Of a stretch of DNA of 64,000 bases, positions 1 through 14,197 are shown piece by piece. This stretch comes from Podocnemis expansa (Eukaryota; Chordata; Testudines; Podocnemididae): NCBI GenBank assembly GCA_007922195.1, contig ML682005.1, positions 41,408,531 to 41,472,530 of the forward strand. The letters run 5' to 3'. The notes beneath the pieces are model-generated. The model was given only the letters and a program-made list of their open reading frames with translations, did no database searches and had not been told where the DNA came from. Every line of letters begins with the position of its first letter. Within the stretch, counting starts at the first letter, position 1. The translations under genes were made by a program, and so were the position numbers.

Positions 1-2130
1 GCCCTAGCTTAACTAAGTACATGAGAAGATATTTCTCCATTAACAATCATTACCAAATGGTAAACAAACTAATATGATTGCATACTGTGCCAGATCAGAG
101 AAACACTAAAACAAACAGATATGGCTAGAAGATGACTAACTAATACCATAGCAGAAATAATCTGACAGATAACAAATAGATGCAAATACAAAACTAATAT
201 CACACACACACACAAAACATTGTTTAAATAATCTAGCTGATAGTTGACCTGCATATTCACATTTTCTAAGTTCCCAGTCCAACACCATATTTAAATATGT
301 GCTTCACATTCACATGCCAGAAGTCAGCCATGTGCTGAAGAACTGCTGGATGAGTGCTTAAGGTGTCTAATATTCTCTTAGCCCTGACCCTGCACCACAG
401 GGAATTTTGCAACTGACTTCAATAGGAGTGAGAGCAAACCCTTAGGGTAAAGTTGACCCTGATCCAGAAGTGACGCACAAGGCCTGTGCATCAGTCAAGT
501 TCTCCTGGAGCACAATTGGAGGTTTTCCATGGGACTGAGTGGTTCATAGGCCGTGCGCTGACTCTGTTCACAGAGGGTTCTGAATTTTACCCTCAGTTGA
601 GAGATTTCCCTACCTAGGCAGATATCCATGAGACAGTCTATGAGCCTAGGAGAAAGTCAGAGATGATACAGAATGTGTATTTCTGTCTGATCTTATCTTC
701 TGTAAGCCAGGAGTTGATGCGTGAGGCAATGAATAAAACATAGCCAAAAGCTGCAATTCCTCTGTGTTATATTACAACATATGGGTATGAGCATTCCCTG
801 GAATCCTTAAAGACTGCACTATGGGACTCTGCTCAAAATGAGAATTTAAAAGCTAAAGTCACTTTTCATTCTGTTTTGAACAGGACATTTTCTATTCACC
901 TTATACAGTTACTGTAGTGCAATCTCTTTATATGGAAGTGCAACTTACAAATGTAGAATTACTAATTGAAATGTGAAAATCTCCCCTCGAAAACAAGAAA
1001 AGAATTTTAGGAAGTCCCACAAGAACGAGCCAGTGGTGGATGATCACTGAATTCATTTAAAAAACCCAAAAGAATGAGCCTACAATTAAACTGGCAATAA
1101 GTGACAAAGTGTTGACTGCGACAGAATACAACTACATGCTCTTCTGCTACAAACCGAGCTTTTTATGGAAAAAAGAAAGGATCAGATTTGAGGGACAACT
1201 GGCAAAGTTCTTTAATGTAAAAAATATCCAATATCAGCACTACACGATTCATGCTCTAGAAAGAAATTGGAGGCACCTTTTCCATTTGGTGTAAGTGAAT
1301 ATTATTGAAAATAGTTTCTTGCACTCTTAATTTATTTTATGACATGCCAATATCTAGCACAGACCATCACAAGTAAGGTAGATTCTGACATAGAAATGTG
1401 AGCTAGATGCAGGAAAACAATACCATTGTGTGCCTGAATTGTCCATCACTATGATTTTAGTGTGCTTTCTCCCTCAACCCAATAGAGACCAAACAGACTT
1501 GTAATTTTGGGTTACCACATTCGTCTTTGAAGGAGCCTGATTTTCAGAGACTGGGGATACCATACGTTTTTGAAAGTCGGGTCTCTTTAAGGTGCCTGAA
1601 GCCGGAAAACTGAAGTCACCGGTGGCTTTTGAAAACCATAACCTGAATATCTAATGGGTATTCAAATTCAGTCCCAGGCATTCTGCTCCTCATGACAGAA
1701 AATATTTTCAGTGCCCCACACATGCAGCATTGGGGCCAGAAAAAGGCTAGCCAATCACAGCAGAGGGAAAATAGGCAGATTGTCTGCCTCTATCTAGGGA
1801 TAATTCTTATACTGGCCCTGTACTCTATACCACTGTGTGTAATGATGTTCTATTGTTGAACTAGGTGTTTTCAAGATCATCAGTGTCTGGTGCTCTACTA
1901 GTAGACTATTGTCCACTCATAACTTTTCTGCTCCCTAAATAAAAGCTCAGAAATTGTCATTTCTTATCATTCTAGGACCAAATATTCAAATACCTAAGTA
2001 ATTTTCTTTTAAATATAGCTACATTTTAACCCTTCTAAAGAAGATCAGCTTTCAAGCATCCTTCACAAACTTCACTTTTTGGCAGAATCCCTCATGTGTT
2101 GTAAGAATAAAGGATAAATCAGGCGTACAT

Positions 2131-2758
2131 AAGTGGTTCCAGCCTGTGGTCTGGGAGCCAGAAGTGGCCCAAGGGGGCTTTCGAATTGGCTCATAGCTCC
2201 TCTTCTGCTGGTTGCAAAAAGAGCGCTGCTGTCTAAGGACTCAGGCATAGTGTGTTGCCATGGGGCTAAAACACTGTTGCAGGCTCCTTGCCACAGGGAT
2301 GAGAGAGCAGCGCTCTCCTCCCCCTGGCTGTATAAAGCAGCACGGCAAAGCCATCCACCTAGGTCCATAGGCATTGTGGTGCTTGCTGGAGCCAGAGTGG
2401 AGATCAATGTTCTCCTTCCTCAGCTCCAACAGAAAGCAAAGCACTCTGCTTGGGTCCCTTGGCACTGGGTCCCTGCTGGAGCCAGAGGGAGGGGAGCACC
2501 GATCTTCTGTTCCCCTGGCTGCAAAAGGGTGTCACTGCCTAAGGACCCAGGTGGAGCACACAGAGCTAGAGGACACTTGCGGCTTGCCTGCTGCAGTCAG
2601 GGAGGGGAAGATCAGCAAGGAGTCAGCTGTTTTGCTGAAATCCTTCCAGCTGACTGCAGGAGTTGGGGGAGTGGGCCTGCTCAAGGAGACTGGTGGCCCC
2701 TTCAGGGTTATAAAAATGGTATCTGTGGTTTTCAAACCAAAAAGGTTGGGAGCCACTG
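2131..2758. mobile_element. Old hAT-like element, 628 bp
   Basis: Left end aagtggttccagcctgtggt and right end ggttgggagccactg resemble the common cagtggttcccaacc-type hAT ends. Flanks gcgtacat and ttgtacac agree at 5 of 8 positions. The GC-rich interior with repeated 'gctggagccagag' text gives reading frames of up to 219 codons that I do not regard as genes. Confidence 0.65.
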
Positions 2759-5187
2759 TTGTACACAGTTTCCCTTTTGTACGGTAAATTAATCAGTCAG
2801 TCAATCTGTTGAAAAATATTACATATTCAGATGTATTTGATATTTTACTTAGGCTAAAACTGGGTGATTTATTTTAAGTTGGTGGTAAAATGCATCATTG
2901 CTTAAATATGTGTCAAACTTGTCTCACACTTTCTGAAAATCTGAAAAAAATATTTTATTAACTTTCATCACTGACTCAAATCTTTCAAAAAATCTCTGCT
3001 TATTCCTTTCTTCTGAGTAGAGTAAGTAGACTTTTCCATAAAGCAAGAAAGCCATCACATTCAATCTTTCTTACACATAACTTTGATCGTAACAAACCCT
3101 TAGATAAATACTGCTCTGATTAAATTTAGACACGTGTGATAGCAGTAGATCAGGGTAGCATCAATTTATTTTACTGAACCTTAGGAAGATCAGAAACTCC
3201 TAAAGTCAATAATGATCTATCATGTTCTATACTGGATCATTTAATCATTCCCTATGTTCTTTAGAACGGAATAGCAAGTTCTCCCACAACTGACAAGTCC
3301 TTTAGGTTATCGGGTCGCGGCCACAATGACATGTTGGCTAAGAACTGAGTGACTTCAGTAGCATTACATATGTTTGCTATTAAACACTTTCAGATTCTTT
3401 ACAGGAAGATGTAGAAATAAAACTCAAAACTCTATTTTTTTTTTTTAATGATTTTTTAAGTCACATTCCTGGCACACCTTTCTATTCTGTCTCCTGATGC
3501 AAAAAGTTCAGAAATGAGTGGCATTTTTCTTCTCTGGAGTGGACTGGTAGGGATCTGTCTTTGACCAACTACCCTCCATCACCTTGATTGTATCTAAATA
3601 TCACAGGGCTGCCTAAACACACCAGGGTCCCATTTGCAGATAGACCTGAACCAGCCCTTGCAGGAGGCTGGAGGTTTCAAGTTCAATACTTTATTTCCCT
3701 CTTCAACAACTCCACGGCCTCCTCTATTGCAGATGTCTTTGGGTTTGCTGGGACAACGTGACAGGAGTTTGTGGAAAGTATGGGCTGAGGCTCATGAACA
3801 GGCTAAATATCAAAGCCAAATTCAGTGAGAGAGAGTTGCAGATTTGAAGAGAATATTTCATACAGATCTGGTCTGCTTAGGTTTAAGCGCTACTTTAAAT
3901 AGATGTCTCATAGAGAAGCAAGTCAACAAGCTATACATTAAAGTTTTAGAAGCTGGAGTTAAGGAGCTACTTCTCATTCAATGCTAATAAAGTAATCACA
4001 AAGGAAATTAAAATTATGCTCTTAAAATGTAATTTTCTTTTTTTATGTCCTCTTGGGAACTTTTCAATAATATATTCAGTTTTTACACTGACTAATTCCC
4101 TAAATTTTCACTGATGCCATTTAAAATGAGGTCCCACAGGATGAGCTCTTCTAACCTAAACATAAATTGCTCGGTGCAAACAAAAAATGGCCTCTTTTTT
4201 ACCACACTGATTACATATACAATTTTTTTCAGGATCACATCTGAAGCATCTATGGAATTCACACAGCTAAAACAGACCCATCTGGAAATATCCATGACAT
4301 AAGTTATTCTGGATAGAACTAGAAACTAAAATACATATTCTTAGGACACTTGTAATAACAACAAACTGACACCTGTACTGTAGTTCACCCTCATTATTGA
4401 GTTTGGCTCTCTGGGCCACTTCTATACAATCATACTCAATACCATGATATAAAATGAAGGCACCTAGCTTGCAGAACAGCCGTTATATGAAATTCTCTCT
4501 CAGGAATACTTGAAATCTGATACATTAATTTTTGCACAAAAGGGGTTTTCAGAACCATGGGAGATCAGAGCTCCCAGTATACAGTGCAATTCTTTGAAAT
4601 ACAGCTTTGTGCTCTTCAAAAAGTGGGTGTCAGTGAGAATCAGAGGCACAAAATGGGTTCAGTCATGTGATTAAGTTCTATGAGTACAGAGCAAGAAAGA
4701 AGATAATTAAATACTCTTCAAAATAGCTGCTCTAGGGAAGGTACAAACAGTTAATACTTAATATGTGACTAATATTTTTATATATTTTTACATGAGCAAA
4801 GAAAAAGACAAAACACTAACAGGATCCCCTCACATAACTGTATGACGACAGAAAGGCCTACTTTCCTTTTAAAAAAACCCTACTGTGACAGCATTTTCAT
4901 ACGGCACAATTCTAAGAGCAGAAATTTCAACTACCATATATTTCTGCATGCTAATATGGTATGTTTAAATTCATTTACTGGCACGATCAATCCTATGCTA
5001 AAGTGTAAACTGTCTTATCATGCTGGTCCTCAGGGCTAACACCTGGCACAATCATTAAACACCACAGAATACTTACAGAACTCAAGAGTACGGGGAATGG
5101 AGAATCTTGGGTGACTCTCATAACAGCCCATGGCACAAAGGGAGAAATATGGGATTTGTTGCATAGCTCAACATCAAAGAAGAAGGC

Positions 5188-5880
5188 AGGCTACTTATGG
5201 TAACTTGATTGCTCTGCGAGATGTGTGGTACCTATCTGGATTCCATCACAGGTGTACGTGCGTGCTGCGTGCCAGAGTTGGAAATGTTGAAAGTTGTGTC
5301 CATCGACCCATGTGCATGCTTCGTGTTGTCCATGTGGTACATCCAAAGTCTTATGTAACTGCATAGGTCGACACCTGCTCAGTTTCTTCTTACTACTAGG
5401 CACTGAACCTACTTCACAGCTCACTGCATATTGGCTAACACTGCCTCCCTCGATGCATCAAGTGTTCATTACAATCCTGCAATATCTAGCATCTACAGAG
5501 CCCTATTCCTGCCTACTTTCTGCTTACTAATTGCTACACTTCTTATGGAATAGGGACCATCACTCAAAGAAAAGGGGAGGTTATTTCCTGTACCTGCTGG
5601 TTCTTCCAGATGTGTGGTCTCAATTTGGATTCCAATCCCACTCTATAACCTCTCTGCTTAGAGCTCAATGCCTAGCAATAAGAGGAAACTGAGGGGGCAT
5701 TGACTTGCGGAGTAACATAAACCCATGAATGTATCAAGTGGACAACACAAGGTATCCATGTGGCTCACCAGACACTGCTTTCAAAACTTCTGGTTCCAGC
5801 GCATATGCACACATGGTGGAATCTACATAGAGACCACACATCTTGAAGAACAACTTTGGTTAGTTCACTAGGTTCAGGGA
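5188..5880. mobile_element. Probable old DIRS-like relict with inverted arms
   Basis: Two arms in inverted orientation: about 5188-5412 and the reverse complement of about 5655-5880. Matching blocks include 'gtgttgtcca', 'ctcagttt(c)ctctta' and 'aagatgtgtggt', with 'cttaagtaact'-like text scattered by drift. Between them, 5577-5640 reads 'aggttatttcctgtacctg' then 'ggttcttccagatgtgtgg', the same plan as the internal complementary region of the intact element ('aggttacttacctgtaacc' then 'tgttcttcgagaggtgttg'). No coding region remains. Likely an internally deleted, ancient DIRS member of a different subfamily. Alternative: an unrelated palindromic MITE. Confidence 0.5.
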
Positions 5881-6775
5881 CAGACACAATATCTAAATTT
5901 AAGTCAGTGGCTTGGTATCTCCAATTGGTGTCACTCCTACAGCACATAAGACACTACAGGGAAAATGTCCACAAGTTGTAAAAGAAATAGGGTACAAAAT
6001 ATTAACTACAGTTTGCAGCCTACCGAAGTGCATCTTTAAAGATTCAAAATATGGCACGGACCCCAGAAGTTGTTTAAAATGTTTATGCAAATACTGTACT
6101 TCTAAGTGTTTCTAATGCTTTTAAGTGATTTACCAGCACTAGCCCCATTGAATTTCAATGAGACATGTGCTCTTAAATCATGCAGGTACTTTTGAAAATC
6201 TCAATCAGCAGCATTAGTTCTTCATCCTTTTTAGACCTATTAGATGTGCAAGAGCTTAAGGCTTCATCCATACATTTATAAAAAGATCATAGTTCATGGT
6301 TATCAGTATAATTTCTGGGTCACAAAAAACTCATTATCTACTCTGATGGAGTACTGTCAAGCTGAATGATGACAGAGGCAGACAGAAGCATGTTGTGAGG
6401 GGAAATAGCATGGCAAAGCAGCATAATCTGATTTATCTCTGCCATCACAGCACCATAAATACTAGCAGCTTACATTAGCAGTATTGCATGAAGGTGTCTA
6501 AGAGATGTTATCTTGCAAGAGAAGGTATCTAGAATAGATATTTAGAAAGGGGATAATGGCACAAGGACAAGGAAAGGGTTTTCCTTCTACTCATCTATGA
6601 TGCCTGGTTTGGACAATTTTCTGTTTTATATGCTACAGCTATCTCTTTTTATTGAAACCAATTCCTAATTTCAGCCCCTGATAGAACAACAAAAAAAAAA
6701 TGCTCACTGAAATTTGTATAAGGGCCTTTTAAAACTACATTTTAACCAATGGACTGAAGGAAAGAAAGGTCTTAC

Positions 6776-6925
6776 CATACAAGTGTCTAGATCCTCCAAA
6801 CGTTCTATCTCAGTAAAATCCTCTACTGTGATGGTGGAGCGCTTCGTTGGTTTCTCTTCAGCTAATTCAACCTCCAGTGACTCCTGATGTGGAAGTGGCT
6901 TACCACGTCTGGTCAAATGGTCAGC
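6776..6925 (-). CDS. CARMIL1: CARMIL1 exon w13 (start of C-terminal region)
   Basis: A 150-bp exon of 50 codons, [20 protein letters not shown] then [20 protein letters not shown] and [10 protein letters not shown]. This acidic segment begins the disordered C-terminal part of CARMIL1. Acceptor GTCTCTAG, donor TGTATG|GTAAGA, phase 0 at both ends. The next exon should begin near the human MTPKSKRKSIH segment. I could not find it between bases 1 and 6775, so the capping-protein-interaction motif and proline-rich tail are outside the window. Confidence 0.96.
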
Positions 6926-8101
6926 CTAGAGACAAGGATCAAGAGATGAAACTTTTGACCAGAATGGTTTCATTTAAAAAAACCAAACCACAGTCATTGT
7001 GTGCTGCCAGTGATGACAGCGGGTGAATAATACAGAAGCTCAACTGTTTGCACCAGGGTCCCTGCCTTCTCCATCTTCCTGAAGAATTATCCAATCATCA
7101 CATGACACAGGATGGCAGTAGGGAGAAAGGTATGCTAATAAGAGAGAATTGCACAGTAAAAGAGTCTCCTTCTCAGCACGGGAGAAATAAAAAGACCCAC
7201 AACAGGTAAAATCGTCATACCATACTGGACATTTGTAGGGCATTTCATTTAGAAGCTACTGCAACAGATGTACAAATCGTTAGTATATTCCACTCATGCA
7301 CAATGTAGGATTGAATGATTTTCACTAATAAATGTAGAAAAATCACAAGCATTGCTTCTTTTCAAAACACAAAAATCTTTGCAGGCAAAACAGGTAACTA
7401 TTTTGGACCTTATTATGATGGACAAAAATGAATAAATCACGGGATTGAAAGCCTCTGGCTACCTAGGTCCCAGTGATTGTGATCTGACTCATTCAATATG
7501 GACAAACAGAGGACAACAACTTGGTGTTTTCAAAGGACTAATGTCTTGTGGCTGAGAAAAATCATCAGTAAAGCTGAATGGAATGAAAAATACAGACAAA
7601 AAAATGTGTATGGTAGTAGGGAATTCTTTAAGAAGAATTTATTAAATGGCCAAAAAGTCATAATTCAATAATCAAGAAAAAGGATCACTTTTGGTAAATG
7701 TAAATATTCTACCTTTATAATAAATCTTTAATTATATCTAATTGCTGCCTTCACTCCTCTGCTGAACCAGAATGTCATTTACCAAAATTATCTTGTTTTT
7801 TCCTCTCAAAACAAGTGGAATAAAGGGAAGGTAGATAGCAATCAGTATAAATGAGAAATTATGAAGTATAGAAATAGATAAGGGAAGTTAAAGATATAAA
7901 GGATAAATCTACATCAGCAGGGCTAAAGGGGGGGTTGTTTTGTTTTTCAAAGCATATTGGAAATAAAAAAAAGCTAAAAATAGAATAAGTCCATTCGTAG
8001 AAGAAGATACTGAAACAGTTGATGCAGAAAAAGTTGGAAGTTTTCAATATGTATTTCTGTTCTGTATTTGGAAGGAAGTAGGGTGGATAAGGAAGTTCAT
8101 G

Positions 8102-8310
8102 AAGACTAAGTCCATCAAGGGCTATTAGGCAGCATGGGCAGGGACTGTTGTCTGCCAGAGGCTGGGAATGCTAAAAGGGACGGATCACTTGTTCTATTCA
8201 TTCCCTCTGAAGCACTGGCATGAGCCACTATCAGAAGACAAGATATTGGGCTAGATTGGTTATCGTGGATCAGACCAATGGCCAGTCTTATGTTCTTATT
8301 GTGTATGATT
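8102..8310 (+). mobile_element. CR1 LINE 3' end
   Basis: Contains the typical CR1 3' text in order: 'ggctattaggcagcatgggc', 'tgccagaggctgggaatg', 'ggatcacttgttctattcat', 'ccctctgaagcactggca', 'gaagacaagatattgggcta' and the terminal 'cagtcttatgttctta'. Plus orientation, 5' truncated, about 200 bp. This version of the CR1 tail is widespread in turtles. Confidence 0.85.
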
Positions 8311-8569
8311 TTAAAGCTCTAACATAAAATGGAAGACCGGTTGACCTTGGGCTGCATACTGGTTAGAACCATTTGAATCTGCTTGCTCCTGAAGAGTTCA
8401 CAATTGAAAACGAACAGATTAGCCTCTCAATCTCAGAAAGGACTCTATGTGACACCACAGCTGTTTTTAATGAAGCATTAATTTGTTGTGTATTTAAGAA
8501 GCGTTAAAATGAATGTTTTTAATGAAGTTGTTTCTTTCAAGGGTCCTTAACACACCAGAATAATTTACA

Positions 8570-9196
8570 TACTGTATATACTCGTGTATAAGCCGAGAAT
8601 TTTCTTCCTTGAAATCCCCTTTGAAAAGGTACTTGGCTTATACGGTAGTTTTGAGTTTTGTAATCTTGCTCAGGCTGTGGCAGCTGGAGCAGCCAGGTAA
8701 GGGGGCCGGGGCAAGTTAGAGCTTGCAGCAGGGTGTGTGTGTGTGGGGGGGTGGGGGCGTGGGGTGCTAGGGAAGGGGTCAGAGACTTGGAAGAAGCCAG
8801 CAGCAGGGTACGGGGGTTATTTAGGAGCCTGGGGCAACACAGGGAGCTGGCATCAGGGCGGGGGAGAATTTAAAATGGGGTTGGAGATGCAGCAACGCCA
8901 GTGGTGCCGGGTGGGGGAGAGTTTAAAATGGGGTCAGGGATGTGGCAAAGCTGCTGTGGGAAGGGGGATTAAAAGGGTGTCAGGGACTCCGCAGAAGCAA
9001 GTGCAGAGCTGGGGGTGTTGAGAGAAGGGGGTCGGGGATACAGTGAAGCCAACGGTGCAGGCAGGGGTGTTTAGAGAAGGGGGTCAGGGATGGGGGGAGC
9101 TTATACACGGGTCATGAGTTTTTTTTGTTTGTTTGTTTTTGACAGTGGGGGGGGTATAACCAAAGGTCGGCTTATACAGGAGCATATATAGCAGTA
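8570..9196. mobile_element. TIR element with G-rich repetitive interior
   Basis: Left end tactgtatatactcgtgtat then aagccga. Right end tcggcttatacaggagcata then tatagcagta, its reverse complement with a few changes. This 'ctcgtgtataagccga' element is common in amniote genomes. The interior (8.7-9.1 kb) contains degenerate units with 'ggggtcagggatg' and 'gccagcagcagggt'. Target duplication not evident, so the superfamily is left open. Confidence 0.75.
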
Positions 9197-9255
9197 AGCG
9201 GTGGCATTCAGACAGCATGGTGATGTAGAAAACAAGGTAGAAGGAAATCAAACTG

Positions 9256-9465
9256 CAGTGTTTCCCAGCCAGTGTGCCATGGCACACAGGTGTGCCGTCA
9301 GGTCCGAGCAGGTGTGCCACAAGATTTTTTGAGAAACTACTCAAAGAGCTCTGGATTGGCTCATGAATATTCATGAGTTTATTTGGAAACTATATGGTGG
9401 TGTGCCTCAAATTTATTAAAGGTAGCAAGGTGTGCCACAGCCGAGAAAAGGGGTGGGAACCACTG
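9256..9465. mobile_element. hAT-like MITE, 210 bp
   Basis: Terminal inverted repeats cagtgtttcccagcc and gggtgggaaccactg. Perfect 8-bp duplication tcaaactg at 9248-9255 and 9466-9473. Rich in 'gtgtgcc' motifs. Non-coding. Confidence 0.88.
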
Positions 9466-10477
9466 TCAAACTGGATAGCTCCTAAGTGGAACTCTGTGTG
9501 TTTCTTCAAATGCATGTACATTCAACAGCTTTCTACTCTGATCTACAAAGGGAGCACTCTCTCAACAGCAGCAGCATCAATAACAGTAAAGCAAATCTGT
9601 CTTATGTTGATAATGATGCAATCATCTAGTTTCCTGACCAAACCTGGATGAGTAAAACAAAGCTGTGACTAAGAGTCTGCCAATGCTGCTCCTACAATTT
9701 GAATACCATCGACTCTCCGGGCAGGTCTACATCATGATGGGATTTCAGCAGCAGTCAAAGGGAGATACACAAGGTATTTTAAGTACGGTGTGCATTCCCC
9801 TTTGACAGCCTAACACCTAGTTATTGTGGTATCTTCAGTGCATTGAGTGGAAGGGAAATGCCCTCCCTCCAACTCAGCTCTACCCTATTTACCCAGGTGG
9901 TTTTCAGTGATCAGCTTCCTGAACAGCTGAGCAGATTTTCAGCAGCAAATCTGTCGCCATCAGTGAAGACTAGGCCACAGCGAACATTCTGTGAAGTTTT
10001 GTGAAGTTGGGTTCTCTTTTGTTTTGGGATTTGTTGTCATGAGGGTTTTTGGTTTTTTTGTTACTGTCGTCAGTCTTTTTATATAGCTCTGTGCAATTTA
10101 GCATTAGTTCTTCCCATCAAACTTGGGTATGATTAAAGTAATTTACTTCCCTCCACTAGAAATGACATTTAAAGTACAGGAGCCTGTACACTATTCAGTG
10201 GACACACACCAGTGTTTCTTCTCTAATCTTCAAGAAGCAGACATATCTACAGTAAGTGGCTGAATCCTTTGACAGCAGAATGTCTTCTAGTTAACAGCTG
10301 ATAATTTGTTGTTCACCCCAAAATCTCAGATTTTTGAGGTAACCTCTTTATGTGCAAGTTTGGGCAGTAAGATCTCTACAGCTTGTTCCTCAATCTTATA
10401 AAGAATGAAATCTGACTTTACTTCAACCGCAGCCTCTAATGTCTCACTATGACAGGCAGTAATCGTCTCCTTAACTA

Positions 10478-10864
<387 letters not shown>

Positions 10865-12718
10865 TTAATTCACATAAGAGAACCATGGCTTCCCTTGGAG
10901 CACTAGCTCTAAGGTGCGAACATTATCTGCAACCCTGTTACTGTCTTGAAAATGAAAACACAAGAATGTGCATGTAGAAGAACTGAATACTTCAGAAATA
11001 AATGGATCCTGCAATACACGAGTGCCTGGACCATTTTCAGCCTCTTTTAACAGCAGAAACAAACAACTTAAGAACTGAATGTTCAGATTTACTAAGGAAT
11101 AATACACAAACGAATAATACAGAAGACAAAACTGGTCTGGACTGAATTAAAACAGTTTCACCAGTGTTAAATCTTATTTCACCTAACAAGTACATGCCAT
11201 ACACATTTCTCTGTTTCCTTTTTGAACCCTTCTGTCAGCCAAATGGCAACTGCATTGTTTCTGCAACCTGCCATCACCATTTCTGGGCTGCAAACTATTT
11301 GTGATCTTGCTTTAAATAACTAGTTTCTGCCTTACCAATTTTGTTCCATATATTTAGCATTCAACAGGAATGTGTGGGTCAGAGACTCATCAATACATTT
11401 ACCAGGACTTCAGAGCTATACCCATTGGGCTTGCCTTCACTGCAACCATTAGCTTGAGTTACTATACTTTAGTTGCTCCACTGGGCAAGCTTAGCTCAAA
11501 TTAAGTAGCCACACTAGAAAACCACACTCAAATCACACATGACTTGTCTACTTGCTGCTGGGAATGAGTCTCCCAGCTCTTTTAGACAGACCTGAGCTAC
11601 TGGAGCTAAAGTTAGCGTGCTAAAAATAGCAGTGCGGATGTTACATCTCCTGTGGTACAAGCCCAACCAGCCCCTAGGTGGCTAAGCTGAGCCTCCATAG
11701 GGTCCACACTGCTATTTTCAGCCTATTAGCTCAAGCCTCTCTCCTGTGCTTCTTTCCACCTGGAAGGCTCAGTTCCAGCTGCAGTGTAGTTACACCAACA
11801 GAATAAGCTGATTAGCAGCACACTGACTTTATTAGCGGAGAGTCTGGAACAGCAGTGGAAGCACTGTGCTAACTTGAGCAGCAGCCTGCAGCTGTATCCT
11901 AGTCCATTAATAGAGTCCATGTCAGCAATGCTTCGGCTTCAAACCCACAGGCCAGCTCACAAGAAAGTAGAACATAATTTCACTCAATTTAGGGAATGTC
12001 TACACTATGATCTCACATTGGCCTTTGTCAAGTCAATTTACAGGACCCCAGTAATTACTCTCAGGGCAGCTCCTCCATGGATAATGGCAAATTCGCCACC
12101 ATCGAACTTCCTGATTGACTTGGCAGGTCCACTGACTGGGCGGTCAATCCCTGAAGACTACCCCAAGTGGAATAGTGCTAAGTCAAAGAGGGCGCACTTC
12201 CATTTGACTCAGCCTGGTAAGCAGGCGATAGGCACTCGAAGGGAGATACGCAAGTTATTTTATGCAACTTGCATTATCTCCTTTTGACTGCTGCTGAAAA
12301 ATAGTTACATTTAGACTAGGGCTCAGCTCTGCGCTGGGAACCAAGCTACCAATGTGACTTCTTGCCTCTGGCAGGGAAATCCGTACCTGAAGTCTGGCTG
12401 CCATGCTCCTGGCAGGGAGCGGTACTTCGGAAGGGGAGGGATAGTGGAGCTGGCTGGTAGCCCGGCTTGGAGTGGAGACCTGGCAGCAGTCCAGTTGAGG
12501 AACCTACTTTCTTGTCAAATTCACAACTCTAGCAGAGCTGTGACATTGACAAGATTAATAGTCAACAGCCCATGTAAGAAACACAGTCTCTACTCAAATA
12601 TTATGTTACCATAATGATACTGACATAAGCATGCCTGGAAATTTTGTAGGAGCCTAGGGGAATGATTGTGTAGGAGCCCGTGGCACCCAATGCTTACTGT
12701 AACTCAATGAAGACGGGT

Positions 12719-12996
12719 AGAGCCCTGTGCGGATACAAATAAGTGGACCTGTATCCGACCTGCATCCACAAGAAATGGTCCGCAGAAATCCGTATTGTAT
12801 CCGCGGATGTGAGTACAATGTGGATATCTGCGGATATCCACATATTTGCAGGGCTCTAGCTCTGTGCAGATAAAAATATGTGGATCCGTATCCGATCTGC
12901 ATCTGCAAGAAATGGTCCGCGGATATCCGTGTTGTACCTGCGGATGTGGATATAAGGCGTATATCTGCGGATATCCGCGGATTTGCAGGGCTCTAA
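12719..12996. mobile_element. Tandemly duplicated hAT-like MITE
   Basis: Two head-to-tail copies of about 139 bp (12719-12857 and 12858-12996). Each runs from a (agagc)cctgtgcggata-like left end to gatttgcagggctct, so each unit has terminal inverted repeats. Both contain 'aagaaatggtccgc' and multiple 'gcggatatcc' motifs. A relative of the 3' end occurs near 30935-30965. Confidence 0.75.
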
Positions 12997-14197
12997 AGAT
13001 GGGGTCTGAGGTCCTATAAATTTCTTCTGACAATCCAATCTCATATTAAGAGTTTCTGATAAGAAAACACTGTGAGAAGAATTGGTCTGTGTGTCACTAG
13101 ACGGGAGTTCCTTGTAACAGACTGACGCATACTCTTAATAATCCAAGATAGAAAAAATTGGGGATGATGTAGCTGGAAAAAAAAAATACCCCACAGTTAT
13201 TTACAATTTGTAATTTTAAAAAAAGTCTTTTTATAGCTTCCACTAATAACAGAATGTATATTAAAGTCTGGAGTATGTAAGTTTTCAGCTGCTCATAGCT
13301 TTCTTGATAGCATTTCCTTTGTGAGGTCTAAAAATGTTTATGATTGGTCTCAAGGCAAAGTTGATTTTTTTCATTTAATTATGAGAAGGGAGGGAGGATC
13401 AGAAGAGAAGAAGTTTAATCTGTTTTTGAACTTGACAAGAGTAAAGGGGGAACCCACACTTCCTATTAAAAAAACAAAATCTAAACATACTAGCTTAGCA
13501 ATGGGTACAGCAATTTTGCTTCCTTCTAAAACACTCACATACCTATGTTTTAATGCTTTACAAATGTAATTCTCTCTTTCCCATTTCAAAGATTCAACCA
13601 TCACAATGCAAAATGACATGCTTTTGCTGTTAACCCTGCCTAGGAGAAAACTGTCTCCATTGAAATGGTAGTCATAAAATTAAAGTTTCCTACCGTCTCA
13701 ACTTGAACATGTGGTACAACTTGTAAGTGCTCTGGTATACATTTAATAAAGAAAGAAAAATACAACAAAACCAGCTTGGAATCTCATCTTTTGAAAATAA
13801 TGAATTTAAAGTAGTTGAAGGAATATACCTGCTTGAGTCCTCCCTTCAATTTTAGTGGTTTGACTATCCTATTTGCAATTTTTTAAATGCATCTAACCCT
13901 TGATGCTGTGCAAACTTCCCCATGCCACACACAAAAGGTTTAAAGTGCTTCTGACGGCACAGGGAGAACGGCAAAACCAGCAATGCACAATGTGGTGTTA
14001 AATACACAAAATTAAGAGAGTGATGAAGTGGAAAGTACTATTTGTTATCCTCTAATCTTTCTTCAGTCATCTTAGGGGTTAATAGAAACAATAGCAGAAA
14101 ATATTTTTCAGCCGTTAAGATTTTTATGTTGATTGTGTTCCTTAAAGTCACAGAAATAACAAGGAAAATAGTTATACCAGCTACATATGTGCTACAC

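Larger units (their letters stand above)
1..6775. other. CARMIL1 intron (partial), downstream of exon w13
   Basis: Follows the GTAAGA donor of exon w13, and no further coding exon was recognised. Contents: a short CA run near 200-215; a degraded motif at 384-470 resembling the amniote 'gacttcaatgggag' repeats; an old hAT-like element at 2131-2758; AT-rich sequence without visible features at 2800-5100; and an inverted-repeat relict resembling DIRS ends at 5188-5880. From 5.9 to 6.7 kb I see nothing identifiable. Confidence 0.7.

Noticed and set aside
2133..2792. 219-codon open frame on the plus strand
   Set aside because: Lies inside a GC-rich hAT-like element, has overlapping frames on both strands, and shows no domain or plausible splice context.
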